Source of the DNA: Methanosarcina flavescens
Lineage (GTDB): Archaea > Halobacteriota > Methanosarcinia > Methanosarcinales > Methanosarcinaceae
Direction of reading: 5' to 3'
Assembly: GCF_001304615.2 (NCBI RefSeq)
Contig: NZ_CP032683.1
Coordinates: 3,219,689 to 3,283,688, forward strand
Length of the DNA: 64,000 bases
This document shows, piece after piece, positions 8,295 to 17,031 of the stretch (the first letter of the stretch is position 1; each line of letters begins with the position of its first letter). The position numbers and the translations under genes are program-made. The notes beneath the pieces were generated by a model. It was not told where the DNA came from. It did no database searches and saw only the letters and a list, made by a program, of their open reading frames with translations.

Positions 8295-9581
8295 CTATTC
8301 TAGCATCCATTTCCACACAGGCTTGACCAGAATTATTTTCTTTCCGCTCTTGCTTTCAACTTTTACGATCTCCTCATCATCCATTGTCAGAATAAGCCCT
8401 TTTTCAAGACCGTATTCTTCAAGCGCCTCTGTAAGTCCCAGAATTTCTCTTTCCCTGACTGCTGGGCTTCCGAAACAAACCGAGATCTGAATCGCAGCCG
8501 AGACTTTCTGGCTGTCCTTTTCCTTAATAATGAAATCACATTCTTTTCTGTTCTGGAAATAGAATACCTGTTTTTCCCTCCTCAGCAGTTCAAGGAGTAC
8601 AAGGTTTTCAAATCTCAGCCCAAGGCTGTCAGGGTAACCGGGATATACTGCTTTGAAAAACCCTGTATCCCCTATGTAAACTTTACAGGAAGTTTCTTCA
8701 ATACCGTCATCTTCCTGAAAAACATTAAGTTTTGGGATCCTGTACAGTAAAAAAATATCTTCCAGATAATCAAGATAGTTGTTTATGATCTCCTCATTCT
8801 CAATTCCACTCACTTTTTTTAAGGTATCGAGGGAGTATTCCGAAGCCATGTTCGAGATAAGGAATGTAGCGAGCTCTCTTAGCTTCTGGATATCATATCC
8901 GGCTACAGCCCCTTGTTGCAGACCTTCTTCAAAGTAGTCCCGGGAAAAACCTATATCACCATTTTTTATTACATCCGGGAAACCGCCACTTTCAAAGTAT
9001 TGCAGGAACATGCATAATAGTTCATCGCTTCTGGAAGGGGTTAAAAAGCCTGGTTCCGGTATTCCTGTACCTTTAATCCGCAGGTATTCTTTAAAGGAGA
9101 ATGGGAAGAGCCTTAGAACTTTTCCTCTTCCTTCAAACCTTGAGGAGAATTCATTTATTAATTTTAGTTTAGATGAAGTCAGGAAAATTCCTGCCCCCTG
9201 TGTGTGAAGCCTGTCAACCCAGTTTTCCCATTCTGGGAGATTGTGGATTTCATCAAGGAAGTAGAAAACCCGGGCTATTCTATCTTCAGTTTCCCTTTTA
9301 CAAAGCTCAGCTGCAGTTTTCTCAATAGCCTGCAAACCCTCTGGTCCGATCCGCTGCATCCGACTGTCTTCAAAGTTGATATAGAGTTTTGCTCCATCCA
9401 CAGAGCCTGCAATCTGACTCAGGAAAGAAGTTTTACCTGCGTGAGGAGGACCTGAGATGAGCTTGATTTCACTGCTTTCCACAGAACAGTGGGGGGAAAT
9501 GTCACGGGGGACTAACTCTAGAAAATTTTGAAAAAAAGTCTGGTGACTGAGTATCAGGGGAAGAAGTTCTAGTTCTTGCAT
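8295..9581 (-). CDS. AAA-type ATPase with C-terminal DUF4143 domain
   Basis: P-loop ATPase of the archaeal/bacterial group that pairs an AAA domain with DUF4143. Walker A is GPPHAGKTSFLS and Walker B is VFYFLDEIHNLPEWENW, followed by a sensor-like FLTSSKLKL. The C-terminal DUF4143 part includes YIGDTGFFKAVYPG, LRFENLVLLELLRR and a nuclease-fold-like VFYFQNRKECDFIIKEK. The family is very common in archaeal accessory DNA, and its role is unsettled. The frame stays open to 9728, but MQELELLP at 9581 looks like the natural N-terminus. Stands alone. Confidence 0.75.
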   Translation of the reverse strand: MQELELLPLILSHQTFFQNFLELVPRDISPHCSVESSEIKLISGPPHAGKTSFLSQIAGSVDGAKLYINFEDSRMQRIGPEGLQAIEKTAAELCKRETEDRIARVFYFLDEIHNLPEWENWVDRLHTQGAGIFLTSSKLKLINEFSSRFEGRGKVLRLFPFSFKEYLRIKGTGIPEPGFLTPSRSDELLCMFLQYFESGGFPDVIKNGDIGFSRDYFEEGLQQGAVAGYDIQKLRELATFLISNMASEYSLDTLKKVSGIENEEIINNYLDYLEDIFLLYRIPKLNVFQEDDGIEETSCKVYIGDTGFFKAVYPGYPDSLGLRFENLVLLELLRREKQVFYFQNRKECDFIIKEKDSQKVSAAIQISVCFGSPAVREREILGLTEALEEYGLEKGLILTMDDEEIVKVESKSGKKIILVKPVWKWMLE

Positions 9582-9917
9582 GTTACCAGAATAGTTTTCG
9601 AAGTGGAAATATATAATTTTTCTGGCATTAATAAACATCCTCACCCAATAATAACTCCTGGCACATAAGCTGAGAAAGCTGATAAAATCCGGAAGTGTCT
9701 TGCAGACCCGTGAGCCGAGAATTTCCATTTATGGAGAGGGCTTGCTATAAGCACCTGCTTGAGTCTGGTGTTAATACAATGGGGTTAAAATAAATTAATA
9801 GAAACATATAAATAAAGGAGTCGATTTGCCCCCTTTATAAAGTAAAAGTCGGGTCAACAGGCAGGAGTCAACCGACAGGTAAGGGTCAGGTCATTTCCTT
9901 GAGACTCTGTTAAAACT

Positions 9918-10115
9918 TTATTCCTTTTTCGGTTCATAAATCGTTTTTGTTTTCCCACAACGTGTACATACAAAATACTTTTCTTTCACATTCGAGGCGT
10001 AAATATTCAAGCCGCCGCTTCTTTTCCATTTATGCAGCCCTATAAAGCATAGGATTTTTTTCCTTTGAGATTTTCCGGAAACCTGGTACGGAGCTCTATA
10101 CCCCAAGAATCCCAC
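9918..10115 (-). CDS. Small zinc-ribbon protein, DUF1660-like
   Basis: A 65-residue protein with CFIGLHKWKR followed about 25 residues later by VCTRCGKTK. One cysteine, one histidine and a CxxC form a plausible zinc site, as in small phage-type DUF1660 proteins. The first 15 residues are less conserved-looking, so the start may be internal. No operon partner. Function unknown. Confidence 0.5.
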   Translation of the reverse strand: MGFLGYRAPYQVSGKSQRKKILCFIGLHKWKRSGGLNIYASNVKEKYFVCTRCGKTKTIYEPKKE

Positions 10116-10556
10116 TCCTGTCTGCTCTTCTGGAGTTAAAGTTAATCGGTTTTGAATAGGATAACATCTCTCATCGGATTTTATATCATAATCGTTCTGC
10201 TACTTTTATAATCTTATTGTAAGTTTAAAAAATGAGATTTTTATAGAGCTAGATTTTTATAGAGTGTTTTTTTATTTAATAAGTTTGAAAAGAAAGGATT
10301 CTTACAATTTTTAAAATATTAATATTTATATAAAGAACTATATTTTTTAAAATAAGGAATTAATTTTATTAGAAAGACTGTTCTGAAGAACATGGATAAT
10401 TAACCGCATGAAAATAAAGGCAGAGTCATCAATTCAAGCACGATATTAACTGGATCTATGTCATATGCTTTGAAAAGATGACTGCTGATATTCTTTCACA
10501 TGTAATGGCTACTGGGTTCATTGATGGTAACTATATTTCAAACTTGTCAGGTATTC
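10116..10556. other. Intergenic, conserved downstream block of the mini-protein gene
   Basis: Mostly A+T-rich. Positions 10424-10492 carry a block (AGTCATCAA, then GATGACTGCTGATATT) that recurs at 12255-12322 with nearly the same internal spacing. In the minus orientation it lies downstream of the small protein gene that ends at 10557. Confidence 0.5.
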
Positions 10557-10715
10557 TTAACAGCAGCAGCTCTTTCGGAATTTGAAGCGGCGGAATTTGA
10601 ACTTATTACAGAAGTCAAATCCGCGGCCACAGCCCCAGCCGCCAAAGCCGCCGCAACCGAACCATTTGCAGCGGTCAAAGTCTTTGAATCTACCAAAACA
10701 TCCATCAAATCCCAT
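10557..10715 (-). CDS. Cys/Gly/Phe-rich 52-residue mini-protein
   Basis: Not a known family to me. ATG at 10713-10715 lies 8 bases after GGAGG (10724-10728), a textbook archaeal ribosome site. The 52 residues include 8 cysteines, 11 glycines and 12 phenylalanines. There is a central WFGCGGFGGWGCGRG, a repeated KFRRFKFRK-type basic tail, and a terminal CCC before the stop. No signal peptide or membrane segment. The spacing of the Cys residues (6, 16, 21, 29, 36, 50-52) could hold a metal or cluster, but that is inference. A related 31-residue gene lies 1.7 kb away on the same strand, with a shared downstream block. Confidence 0.65.
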   Translation of the reverse strand: MGFDGCFGRFKDFDRCKWFGCGGFGGWGCGRGFDFCNKFKFRRFKFRKSCCC

Positions 10716-10866
10716 TAGATTTTCCTCCTTGGTTTTACTTTATCTTTTTAATACCTCTTTTGTATCTGGTTTTGAATATCTGAGAAGGTGAAATTTTTTG
10801 CATAAGCATGTACGATCTTCGAATCAAGCTTTCTATCAACCCCCTCAGACCACCTATAAAACCCAC

Positions 10867-10936
10867 AGGCAATTATTTCAAAAACCCCGGCAAGAGATTT
10901 TTCATTTAAACAAAGACTTGTTTAAATAAAATTGCC
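10867..10936. repeat. Nested inverted repeat (possible RNA structure)
   Basis: An inner perfect 10-bp stem (ATTTAAACAA at 10904-10913, TTGTTTAAAT at 10918-10927) has a 4-base loop. An outer 7-bp stem (GGCAATT at 10867-10873, AATTGCC at 10930-10936) encloses it. It lies about 150 bases upstream of the 52-residue mini-protein on the minus strand. Confidence 0.5.
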
Positions 10937-12365
10937 CGTGAGTCCAAATAAACATATAATTTGAAATTATATAATATTGCTAGAATAATTTCTCCTTATT
11001 ATTGGTAGACCTAGAAAATCTGGGCAAATCATTGGCTGAAAAAACAGATTTACTCTTATATTTAATTTACAGAAGGGGTTTCTTATTTTCCTCGATAAAA
11101 CCGGGATTTTTTGCCTGTAACTCAACTTTCATGAGAAAATAAAGTTTTTCTGACATAAACGATCCTTATTATCGGGCTAAACGCAATTACAGATTCTGAA
11201 AGCTATGGATTTTATTGAAAAATAACGAATCACTCTTTCTATTTGCGTAATACATAACTGTACTTCCTTTCTTTGTATGATAAATGCTTCGTATAGACCG
11301 CATACAGATAGCTCTAAAACAGCAGAGCCTTTATTTTCATTAGACTAAGCAGTTTCAAATCTTTTAGAAAAACGAGTAAGGGCCTGAGAAAGGATTGACG
11401 TAGTTTCCAGGTAAAAAGATATACTCTAAAATGATAATTGAATTTTGAGAGAAATAGAAATACATAGCCATAATTGAAAGAATTTTCCTGAAATTTATCT
11501 GCTATTCACTAAAAAAGGCTACATATTCCACTTCCCCGATTTTTTGGTTGAATAGTTTTTATCAATGTCTTTTCGACTTTTTACTTAAGGAGAAGACAAA
11601 CTAAGTTTAGAGTACGCAATTTCAGAGTGTACACTACGATATACCATTCTCTAATTAGAAATTATCTACTCCCTAATTATATTATCGCATCCGGCAATTA
11701 ACTTTACTCGATTCATTTTTAGAGATATCGATCTAACTTTAATTGCCAGAAAGTCCAATCAATAATATTACTTTAAATTATATAAATATAATAGAATAAT
11801 AAATTCTTAATAAATAGAGATTAATAATCTCAATAAACACTGCACTGACAAAGTACTTTTAGCTTTACATTTAATTTGCAATTGCAATTTTTTAATGTAT
11901 CTTGATAAAATCAGGAGTTTAGTATACAATTCAATATTTAGGCAAAAATAAAACCTGTATGGTATAAATATACTATAATCTCTAATTATAACCAATTTGG
12001 TGGCTCAAAACATATGCATTTAGTGAAAGAAATGTTGTTACTTATTTTGTTTTTAAACTCCGATACTCTAATGTCTTTGTTTAAAAGTTTGTTCCTAAAA
12101 GTTGATAATTCCTATAAATGGCGAATTTTCGATTTGACTTATTAATAAATTTAGGTATCTGTCAATGCACTGCACCCAAATCAGCCTGAATAGAAATCCT
12201 TCGTCCTCAAACACATGAGGATTATAGTTTCTAACTTATAGGTAAAAAATATATAGTCATCAACTCAGGAAAGGAAGATTAATCAGAAGCAATCTTCCCG
12301 CTTTGAGATGATGGCTGATATTGTTTTATCCATGTTTAATAGTTCTAGGGCTCAGTACTAAATTC
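10937..12365. other. Long A+T-rich intergenic region
   Basis: No convincing gene in about 1.4 kb. A 62-codon minus-strand frame at 11807-11995 lacks a ribosome site and has random-looking composition. A 6-bp hairpin (TCCTCA/TGAGGA, 12204-12221) and the conserved block at 12255-12322 are the only structured parts. Both lie downstream of the 31-residue mini-protein in its reading direction. Confidence 0.45.
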
Positions 12366-12461
12366 TTAGCACCAACCGCCCCAGCCACAGCCACGGCCCC
12401 AGCGACGCCAGCCCCAGTCACGGCAGCCCCAGCCGCCCCATCCACAATTTCCAAACCACAT
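12366..12461 (-). CDS. Trp/Gly/Cys-rich 31-residue mini-protein
   Basis: ATG 12459-12461 sits 8 bases after GGAGG (GGAGGT core, 12469-12474), a near-perfect ribosome site. The 31 residues hold 8 tryptophans, 11 glycines and 4 cysteines, in a repeating pattern of GW, GGW and RWG (WFGNCGWGGWGCRDWGWR, then RWGRGCGWGGWC). There is no membrane segment. A TATA-like element at 12501-12509 gives a short leader. It resembles the 52-residue neighbour in Cys/Gly/aromatic content, ribosome site and downstream sequence. Function unknown. I know no named family. Confidence 0.65.
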   Translation of the reverse strand: MWFGNCGWGGWGCRDWGWRRWGRGCGWGGWC

Positions 12462-12500
12462 TGTATTTACCTCCACAATTTTGCAGTTCTATTTGTTATT

Positions 12501-12509
12501 TTATATACT
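12501..12509 (-). promoter_or_regulatory. TATA box for the Trp-rich mini-protein
   Basis: On the minus strand AGTATATAA lies 27-35 bases before the Shine-Dalgarno. The transcript would start just ahead of GGAGGT. Confidence 0.45.
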
Positions 12510-12676
12510 TTTCAAGTGTTGTACAGGTGGACTTTTTAGACTAGAGGATTGTACTTTCTAATCAAAAGTCCTCAACACCCCCATTCATACTTTCACAGCA
12601 ATTTTAGAAATCATAGAGTTACTTGCTTCCTTTGGATAGGAACATTTTTGCCGTGAAAGTACGATTAAGCATAGAA

Positions 12677-13636
12677 TTACAAATTATATAAAAAAGCTAG
12701 AATAACTGGCTCTGTAGAAATCCTTAATTTAATCCATAATAATTGTATTACTTTTTTGTTTATATTATAGACTATTAGTTTAACTTTTACTTCTTTTACT
12801 TGATTTCTAACCTTTCTTGCTCTTAATGTTTCTCCAAATTTTCTTTTTACAACAGATATTATTGTCTCTACTATATTCCTTCTATTGTATTTGATCTTAT
12901 CAAAGTCTTTGTTTAATTGTTTTCTATATTTTCCGTTTATTCTCTTTCTTTTTCTTTCTCTCAAAGGTACTATTGAATCTGCTTTTATCTCTTCTCTTAT
13001 TAGAGTATGAATTTCTTCGGAATCATATCCTTTATCCATCACATAACATTGAGACTTTCTTGACTTGTTTGATTGTCTTATCAGAGTCTTTGCATGCTTG
13101 ACATCATGATCTGTTTTTTGGCTAATTTTCCATCCTAATATTACTTTTTTAATAGTGTCTACTGATATTGAAGTTTTAAGGAAGCTCCTTCGGAGCTTCC
13201 CTGTTCTCTTAGAATAATAATGACTTGCATAAGAACTCGTAAATCCTGTTGCATCAATTGCCGTAATGAGAACTTTTTCTCCATGTGAGTAAAATAGTTT
13301 TAGAGTTTTTGACAAAATTAGGTTAAACAATGAAGAGGGAATTCTGGACACAAACTTTTGAAGAGTAGTGTAATGAGGAACCTTATCAAGGTCAAGTTTT
13401 TCCTTTATACTGTTCATGAGGTCAACAAGTTCTACAAAGTCACGGTAGTCTGTACTTATATACTCCTTCAATAAAACAAGAACAAGAAGCTGATGTTGAG
13501 TATAAACACGTTTGGAATATTTGCAGGAGTAAAGGTTCAGTCTGGAAGACTGAACCGTTTTAAGACTGAGATCAATAAATTTAATATACTTATTTGATGA
13601 CAATAGCAATTGCTCCTTTGTTTTTTGTGTGGACAA
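12677..13636 (-). CDS. IS4/IS5-type DDE transposase, copy A
   Basis: DDE transposase of the IS4/IS5 superfamily. Catalytic positions fit [10 protein letters not shown] (D), [10 protein letters not shown] (D) and [15 protein letters not shown] (E). It is nearly identical to the second copy at 34.7-35.7 kb. The frame has no stop inside the insertion sequence. It runs through the terminal inverted repeat, encoding RISTEP, and ends in host DNA, so the last residues differ between copies. The start is unclear: TTG 13636 has no ribosome site, while a later TTG lies 9 bases after AAGGAG. A T7 tract next to an out-of-frame ATG might allow slippage. Confidence 0.88.
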   Translation of the reverse strand: MSTQKTKEQLLLSSNKYIKFIDLSLKTVQSSRLNLYSCKYSKRVYTQHQLLVLVLLKEYISTDYRDFVELVDLMNSIKEKLDLDKVPHYTTLQKFVSRIPSSLFNLILSKTLKLFYSHGEKVLITAIDATGFTSSYASHYYSKRTGKLRRSFLKTSISVDTIKKVILGWKISQKTDHDVKHAKTLIRQSNKSRKSQCYVMDKGYDSEEIHTLIREEIKADSIVPLRERKRKRINGKYRKQLNKDFDKIKYNRRNIVETIISVVKRKFGETLRARKVRNQVKEVKVKLIVYNINKKVIQLLWIKLRISTEPVILAFLYNL

Positions 13637-13715
13637 AAAAATTAAGGAGCATTTTTACAATTTTATTTTTATAATTTTTGGGTAAAAACAGAATTTAGAG
13701 GATTTCTACAGAGCC
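12708..13715. mobile_element. Insertion sequence, 1008 bp, copy A with 8-bp target duplication
   Basis: Perfect terminal inverted repeats begin GGCTCTGTAGAAATCCT (12708) and end with the complementary sequence at 13715. Flanking direct repeats GAATAACT at 12700-12707 and 13716-13723 are the 8-bp target-site duplication. The same 1008-bp element occurs at 34775-35782. Confidence 0.95.
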
Positions 13716-13723
13716 GAATAACT

Positions 13724-14355
13724 GTTTCTTAATATAAATAGTCTTAAGAAAACTGAATAAACCTTCTGTCAAAAAACAAGCTCACTTTTGCAGTTATTCT
13801 ACAATATCTAATTCTATTAAAACTCTCAATAAATCAGGAATAATGATCTGTAAGTGATCTACGGTTTACTATTCAAGCAAAAAAAAGCAATCTTAAGAAT
13901 AGTCGGGGATATATTCCTTGACTAATTTCAATTTGAAGCCTTAAGAGATTTGCATCTGGTTGGAAAGATTGCATGACTCTTTTTATTTCTAAACTTTATA
14001 ACTTCAATTTTTCCTGTTCTAAGTAAAATATGCATATAAGCGGCGGCTATTCAATAGGATAAGTTTTTTGATTTAGTCCATGGATGAAAATAGACGAAGT
14101 CATAAGTTTATAGCAAACTATTATCTTTAACTGGATTAGTCTATTTTTAATATTTATGATTCTTATTAATTTTTTTGCCCATTTTAACTTCTTTTTTTTA
14201 ACAGTATTCACTCCCGAATCATCAATAGCAAATACAGTAAGTTTGGCACTCCCATCCTTGAACTTCTTTGCAATAAAAACGCATCGGTTTCCACAACCAG
14301 GTTCTCAAAATTATCATCTTATCAAAAGACTGTCTGCATAGCTGCAGTAAAGAGT
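13724..14355. other. Decayed A+T-rich stretch
   Basis: No intact gene. On the minus strand near 14190-14300 a run of about 35 codons (including KFKDGSAKLTVFAIDDSG) looks protein-like but has no start, and I cannot place it. Confidence 0.35.
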
Positions 14356-14505
14356 TTAGTACCTGGCTCGTATTTTTTTCAGTATATAAAATGCTATCCC
14401 ATGAGCATGTATCAGGACTATGGGGATCTTTTCACAGGCAAGGATTTTGTTCTCAATATAATTTCAGGTTGCTTCAAGATCAGAAATATAACCTCGTGTG
14501 CGATG
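14356..14505 (-). pseudogene. Possible alpha/beta-hydrolase fragment
   Basis: About 50 codons read HRTRGYISDLEAT, then a stop, then NYIENKILACEKIPIVLIHA. This resembles the region before the nucleophile elbow of monoglyceride-lipase-like hydrolases. There is no start, no elbow serine and an internal stop, so it is at best a relic. Weak call. Confidence 0.25.
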
Positions 14506-14554
14506 CCTTATCCATAAGAATTTTTATCTACATAGCCCCCTCTTTATTTCCTTA

Positions 14555-14603
14555 TTCCGAGACTTGAGTCTGGCGCCTTTGACCGGATTGGGCAACCCTC
14601 GTA
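14555..14603 (-). pseudogene. Truncated tRNA-Leu(CAA), 5' half only
   Basis: Read on the minus strand, an acceptor-like ACGAGGG is followed by TTGCC, a D-loop with CCGGTCAAAGGC, then CCAGACTCAAGTCT with a CAA anticodon in place. This matches the 5' half of an archaeal tRNA-Leu. The 3' strand of the anticodon stem carries an extra C, and no variable arm, T-arm (GTTCGAA) or 3' acceptor strand follows. It may be the scar of an integration event or of decay. Judged from memory of tRNA-Leu; covariance scoring was not possible. Confidence 0.45.
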
Positions 14604-14919
14604 AATTAAATATAGATCAGGGATCCAGACGGTAACCTATTAAAACATGCACAGGCTTGAGGTCCCAATTCAATCTGTTCTACTGAGTGTATAAGGTTAC
14701 CCTAGGGAAGTTAAGAAAAGGGCTGTGAGTGCTGAGAATCCAATCCTTTTCTGTAGTTAAACCCCAAGGTATTGGGAAGCATATTATGGTAAACAATTCA
14801 GATTTCCATAATCATCTCCAGAATTTCATTCGGGTTTATGAGCCTTAAAGTTCCCTCTTATTTTCCATACCAAGTTAGTGACTCAGATCAATAGTTTTCC
14901 AGGCCAGTGGCTTTCCAGA
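14604..14919. other. Intergenic, nothing recognised
   Basis: Spacer of about 316 bases between the tRNA remnant and the ACT gene, without repeats or ORFs I can support. Confidence 0.4.
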
Positions 14920-15198
14920 TCAAATCCTGTGCATGAAACGGAAAACATCTTCATGCTGTACCTTGACCTCGACTCCAAGGCTCTTTCCCTCAGCATCCAT
15001 AGCTTCCTGGAAAGCTGCAAGGTCAAAGTTCTCCTGTGGAGCTTCTGCAAGCATAATCATGGTAAAGATGCCCTGCATAATAGTCTGAGTGATATCAACA
15101 ATGTTTACGTTGAAATTTGCCATCACAGTAGTGATCCTGGCAACAATTCCTACTCGATCACTGCCTATAACCGTAATAATGAAACGACTTGATGCCAT
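14920..15198 (-). CDS. ACT-domain regulatory protein (UPF0237 type)
   Basis: A 92-residue protein consisting of one ACT-like ligand-binding domain (VIGSDRVGIVARITTVMANF, NIVDITQTIM, FTMIMLAEAP). Stand-alone proteins of this type are related to the glycine-cleavage regulator GcvR, and probably bind an amino acid or a partner enzyme. The start is set at ATG 15198, preceded by AGGAGA (15205-15210). The frame open to 15234 adds residues without a ribosome site. In many archaea and bacteria it is followed by a PFL-like gene, but not here. Confidence 0.85.
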   Translation of the reverse strand: MASSRFIITVIGSDRVGIVARITTVMANFNVNIVDITQTIMQGIFTMIMLAEAPQENFDLAAFQEAMDAEGKSLGVEVKVQHEDVFRFMHRI

Positions 15199-15562
15199 CT
15201 TATATCTCCTGCTGCTCGGACTTTTTTCCTGCAAACTGATGCTTAAACGTTTAAATTGATAGATAAATGTGAGATTTTGCTCAGATTGAAGACCTGATAC
15301 CTAATAAATTAAACTACTGTTTTAAAATAAATCAGCTCTGAGAACTGCTTATATTTAATTATTCTCAAAGGAAATTGATCTCAAAGGAAAATACCCTTAG
15401 ATTAAAGTTTTTTAATGAAATGTTCTTAAGAATTATAAAGGAAAAGGAAGTTCAGTGATGCGAATGAAAGTTCAGCGCAAGATAAGTTAAAAACCAGATC
15501 TGGAATGATAAATTTTATTAAGCCTTGCCTGCAACTAAATAAAAAGATTTAAATGTAAAATT
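15199..15562. other. Intergenic, nothing recognised
   Basis: A+T-rich leader region between two minus-strand genes. No ORF or RNA is evident. Confidence 0.4.
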
Positions 15563-16072
15563 TCAAACCTTGCCTTTACAAACGAGTTCAATAATTTTCT
15601 CAGCAACTTCGTTAATATTTTCTTTTCCTTTAAGTTTTATTGAAAAATCAGCATATTTTCGGTACAGCGCCATCCTTTCTTCAAAAATTTCTTTCAGGCT
15701 CCTGTCCCTGAGTCCTACTATGCCTCTTTTTCTTGCATTGGGAAGCCTTCTTGTAATGCTTCTGAAGGAAGCATCCAGAAAAACTATTTTCGATATTTTC
15801 TTCAGATGTCCCATGGCTTTTTCGGAATAAACCACACTCCCGCCAGGGGAAATAATGCAACTGTCAACCTGGCCGAGCTTCAGGATAGCTTCTTCTTCAA
15901 GCCTGATAAGAGCCGAGTCCCCTTCATTATCAATCAGGGTCTGAAGGGGCATTCCTGTATTTTCCGTGATCAGGTGATCCACATCGATAAAAGTGTAGTC
16001 AAGGCGTTTTGCAAGTACTCTTCCGATAGTGCTTTTTCCTGCACCTGCCATCCCGATTAATGTTATGTTCAT
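15563..16072 (-). CDS. Shikimate-kinase-like P-loop kinase (AroK fold)
   Basis: Nucleoside-monophosphate-kinase-fold protein of 169 residues. P-loop GMAGAGKSTIGRVLA, FIDVDHLI at the substrate-binding Asp position, a GDSALIRLEEEAI helix, ISPGGSVVYS (GGG loop changed to GGS), and a lid RLPNARKRGIVGLRDR. The layout is that of bacterial AroK/AroL. Most methanogens use an unrelated GHMP-type shikimate kinase, so this may phosphorylate another small molecule. It is not next to other aromatic pathway genes. Confidence 0.7.
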   Translation of the reverse strand: MNITLIGMAGAGKSTIGRVLAKRLDYTFIDVDHLITENTGMPLQTLIDNEGDSALIRLEEEAILKLGQVDSCIISPGGSVVYSEKAMGHLKKISKIVFLDASFRSITRRLPNARKRGIVGLRDRSLKEIFEERMALYRKYADFSIKLKGKENINEVAEKIIELVCKGKV

Positions 16073-16617
16073 TGACGCACTCTTCTCAGTTCTAGAAATA
16101 AAGGAACCCGCTATTTGAAGTTTCCCGACACAAAGGCCAGAGAACTATAAATCATCCGGACAAGATATATTCTCCAGCTATATATAATGTACAACGTTGC
16201 CATTTATCCGAAAGGATCTATAATTAAGGTCAAGAACCCTTACTTTCTGTTACTATTTTAATTTATGCACTTATTGTATTTTCTCTACATGTTTGGTGAG
16301 GCTAAAAATAGTAGAGAGAGTTCATACCGTTAAGAGCAAAGTTTATTTTGAAATTGCTAAAAACTTTAATGGTGATAAAGTTTTAACAGATGGTGCTTCT
16401 ACTCTTGCGTATAGCCTGCCAGGATATATACCATATCCTTCGGTAAATAAAATTGTAGGCTAAAGATTCCTGGGTAAAAAAGAAAAAATAGCTTGCCTGG
16501 ATGTTAATATTCTGAGAGTTACCAATAGCACAAATAGAAATATGTATTTAAGAACGGTCATAAGGTTTATTAAAAATAAGGACATTATGAAAAAGCGTAA
16601 GTGACCTTAAAGATTAA
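16073..16617. other. Intergenic with possible coding relic
   Basis: On the plus strand near 16320-16460 about 44 codons read like protein (KVYFEIAKNFNGDKVLTDGA, then a stop) without a start codon or ribosome site. I do not recognise it. The remainder is A+T rich. Confidence 0.35.
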
Positions 16618-16718
16618 TTTAGAAGTAGATGGTAGGGTCGAGTCCCTATTCTCGTCCCTACCTGCGATCCAACCCAAAGATTAAGAGGAAACCCTATTAC
16701 TCTTAATCTACATTCTAT
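16618..16718 (-). ncRNA. Structured small RNA element, copy 1
   Basis: About 100 nt, minus strand. P1 closes the ends: TAGAA-T-GTAGAT pairs with ATCTACTTCTA with one bulge. P2 is GATTAAGAG/CTCTTAATC (9 bp, 16679-16708). The linker contains GGGTTGGATCGCA. P3 is GGTAGGG/CCCTACC plus CGAG/CTCG, around loop AATAGGGA (16631-16662). The copy at 17.0 kb keeps the helices with different bases (in P2, A-U becomes G-C; P3 is wholly different), which is covariation evidence for RNA function. A conserved TATA element lies upstream. The identity is not known to me. Methanosarcina small RNAs with two stem-loops have been described, but I cannot match this one. Confidence 0.65.
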
Positions 16719-17031
16719 AGTGGTGTGGGGATATATATCATAACCGTCCCAAAAAAAAATTCTTAAGCCTAATTTTTAAGCATATCTTGCATTTTTTCTC
16801 CAGCAAAACTTTTAATTGCATTAAAATATTTAATCAAAATATGGAATTAAATACATAGAATTAAAATATTGATTGTTGATGAAATCAATATAATGAACTC
16901 CCGCTAAACTAAAGATTTAGCGGCTTTCTGAGTCATCCTTCCATTGAGGGCAAGTCCAAGCCGTTGGGAGCAAATACTTAGAATACAGGTTTTTATTTAA
17001 AAATAGAAATAAAGGATTTTTAGATTCAATG
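16719..17031. other. Spacer between the two RNA copies
   Basis: Holds the copy 1 promoter and a hairpin CGCTAA/TTAGCG near 16905-16923. The stretch AAGCCGTTGGGAGCAAATACTT at 16960-16981 recurs in altered form at 17340-17361 (CAGCCGTTTGGAGCAAGTACTT), so the RNA copies sit in duplicated surroundings. Confidence 0.45.
16730..16745 (-). promoter_or_regulatory. TATA-box promoter of small RNA copy 1
   Basis: On the minus strand GGTTATGATATATATC, almost identical to the element before the 17.0 kb copy and to the one at 60.18 kb. It lies 20-30 bases before the first base of helix P1, the usual archaeal TATA distance. Confidence 0.6.

Noticed and set aside
10521..10791. Plus-strand Ala/Pro-rich ORFs
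   Set aside because: They are antisense shadows of the Cys/Gly/Phe mini-protein. The minus strand has the ribosome site and the sensible protein.
11807..11995. 62-residue minus-strand ORF
   Set aside because: A+T-rich, no ribosome site, no protein-like pattern.
12321..12539. Plus-strand Ala/Thr/Pro-rich 72-residue ORF
   Set aside because: Antisense of the Trp-rich mini-protein, no ribosome site.
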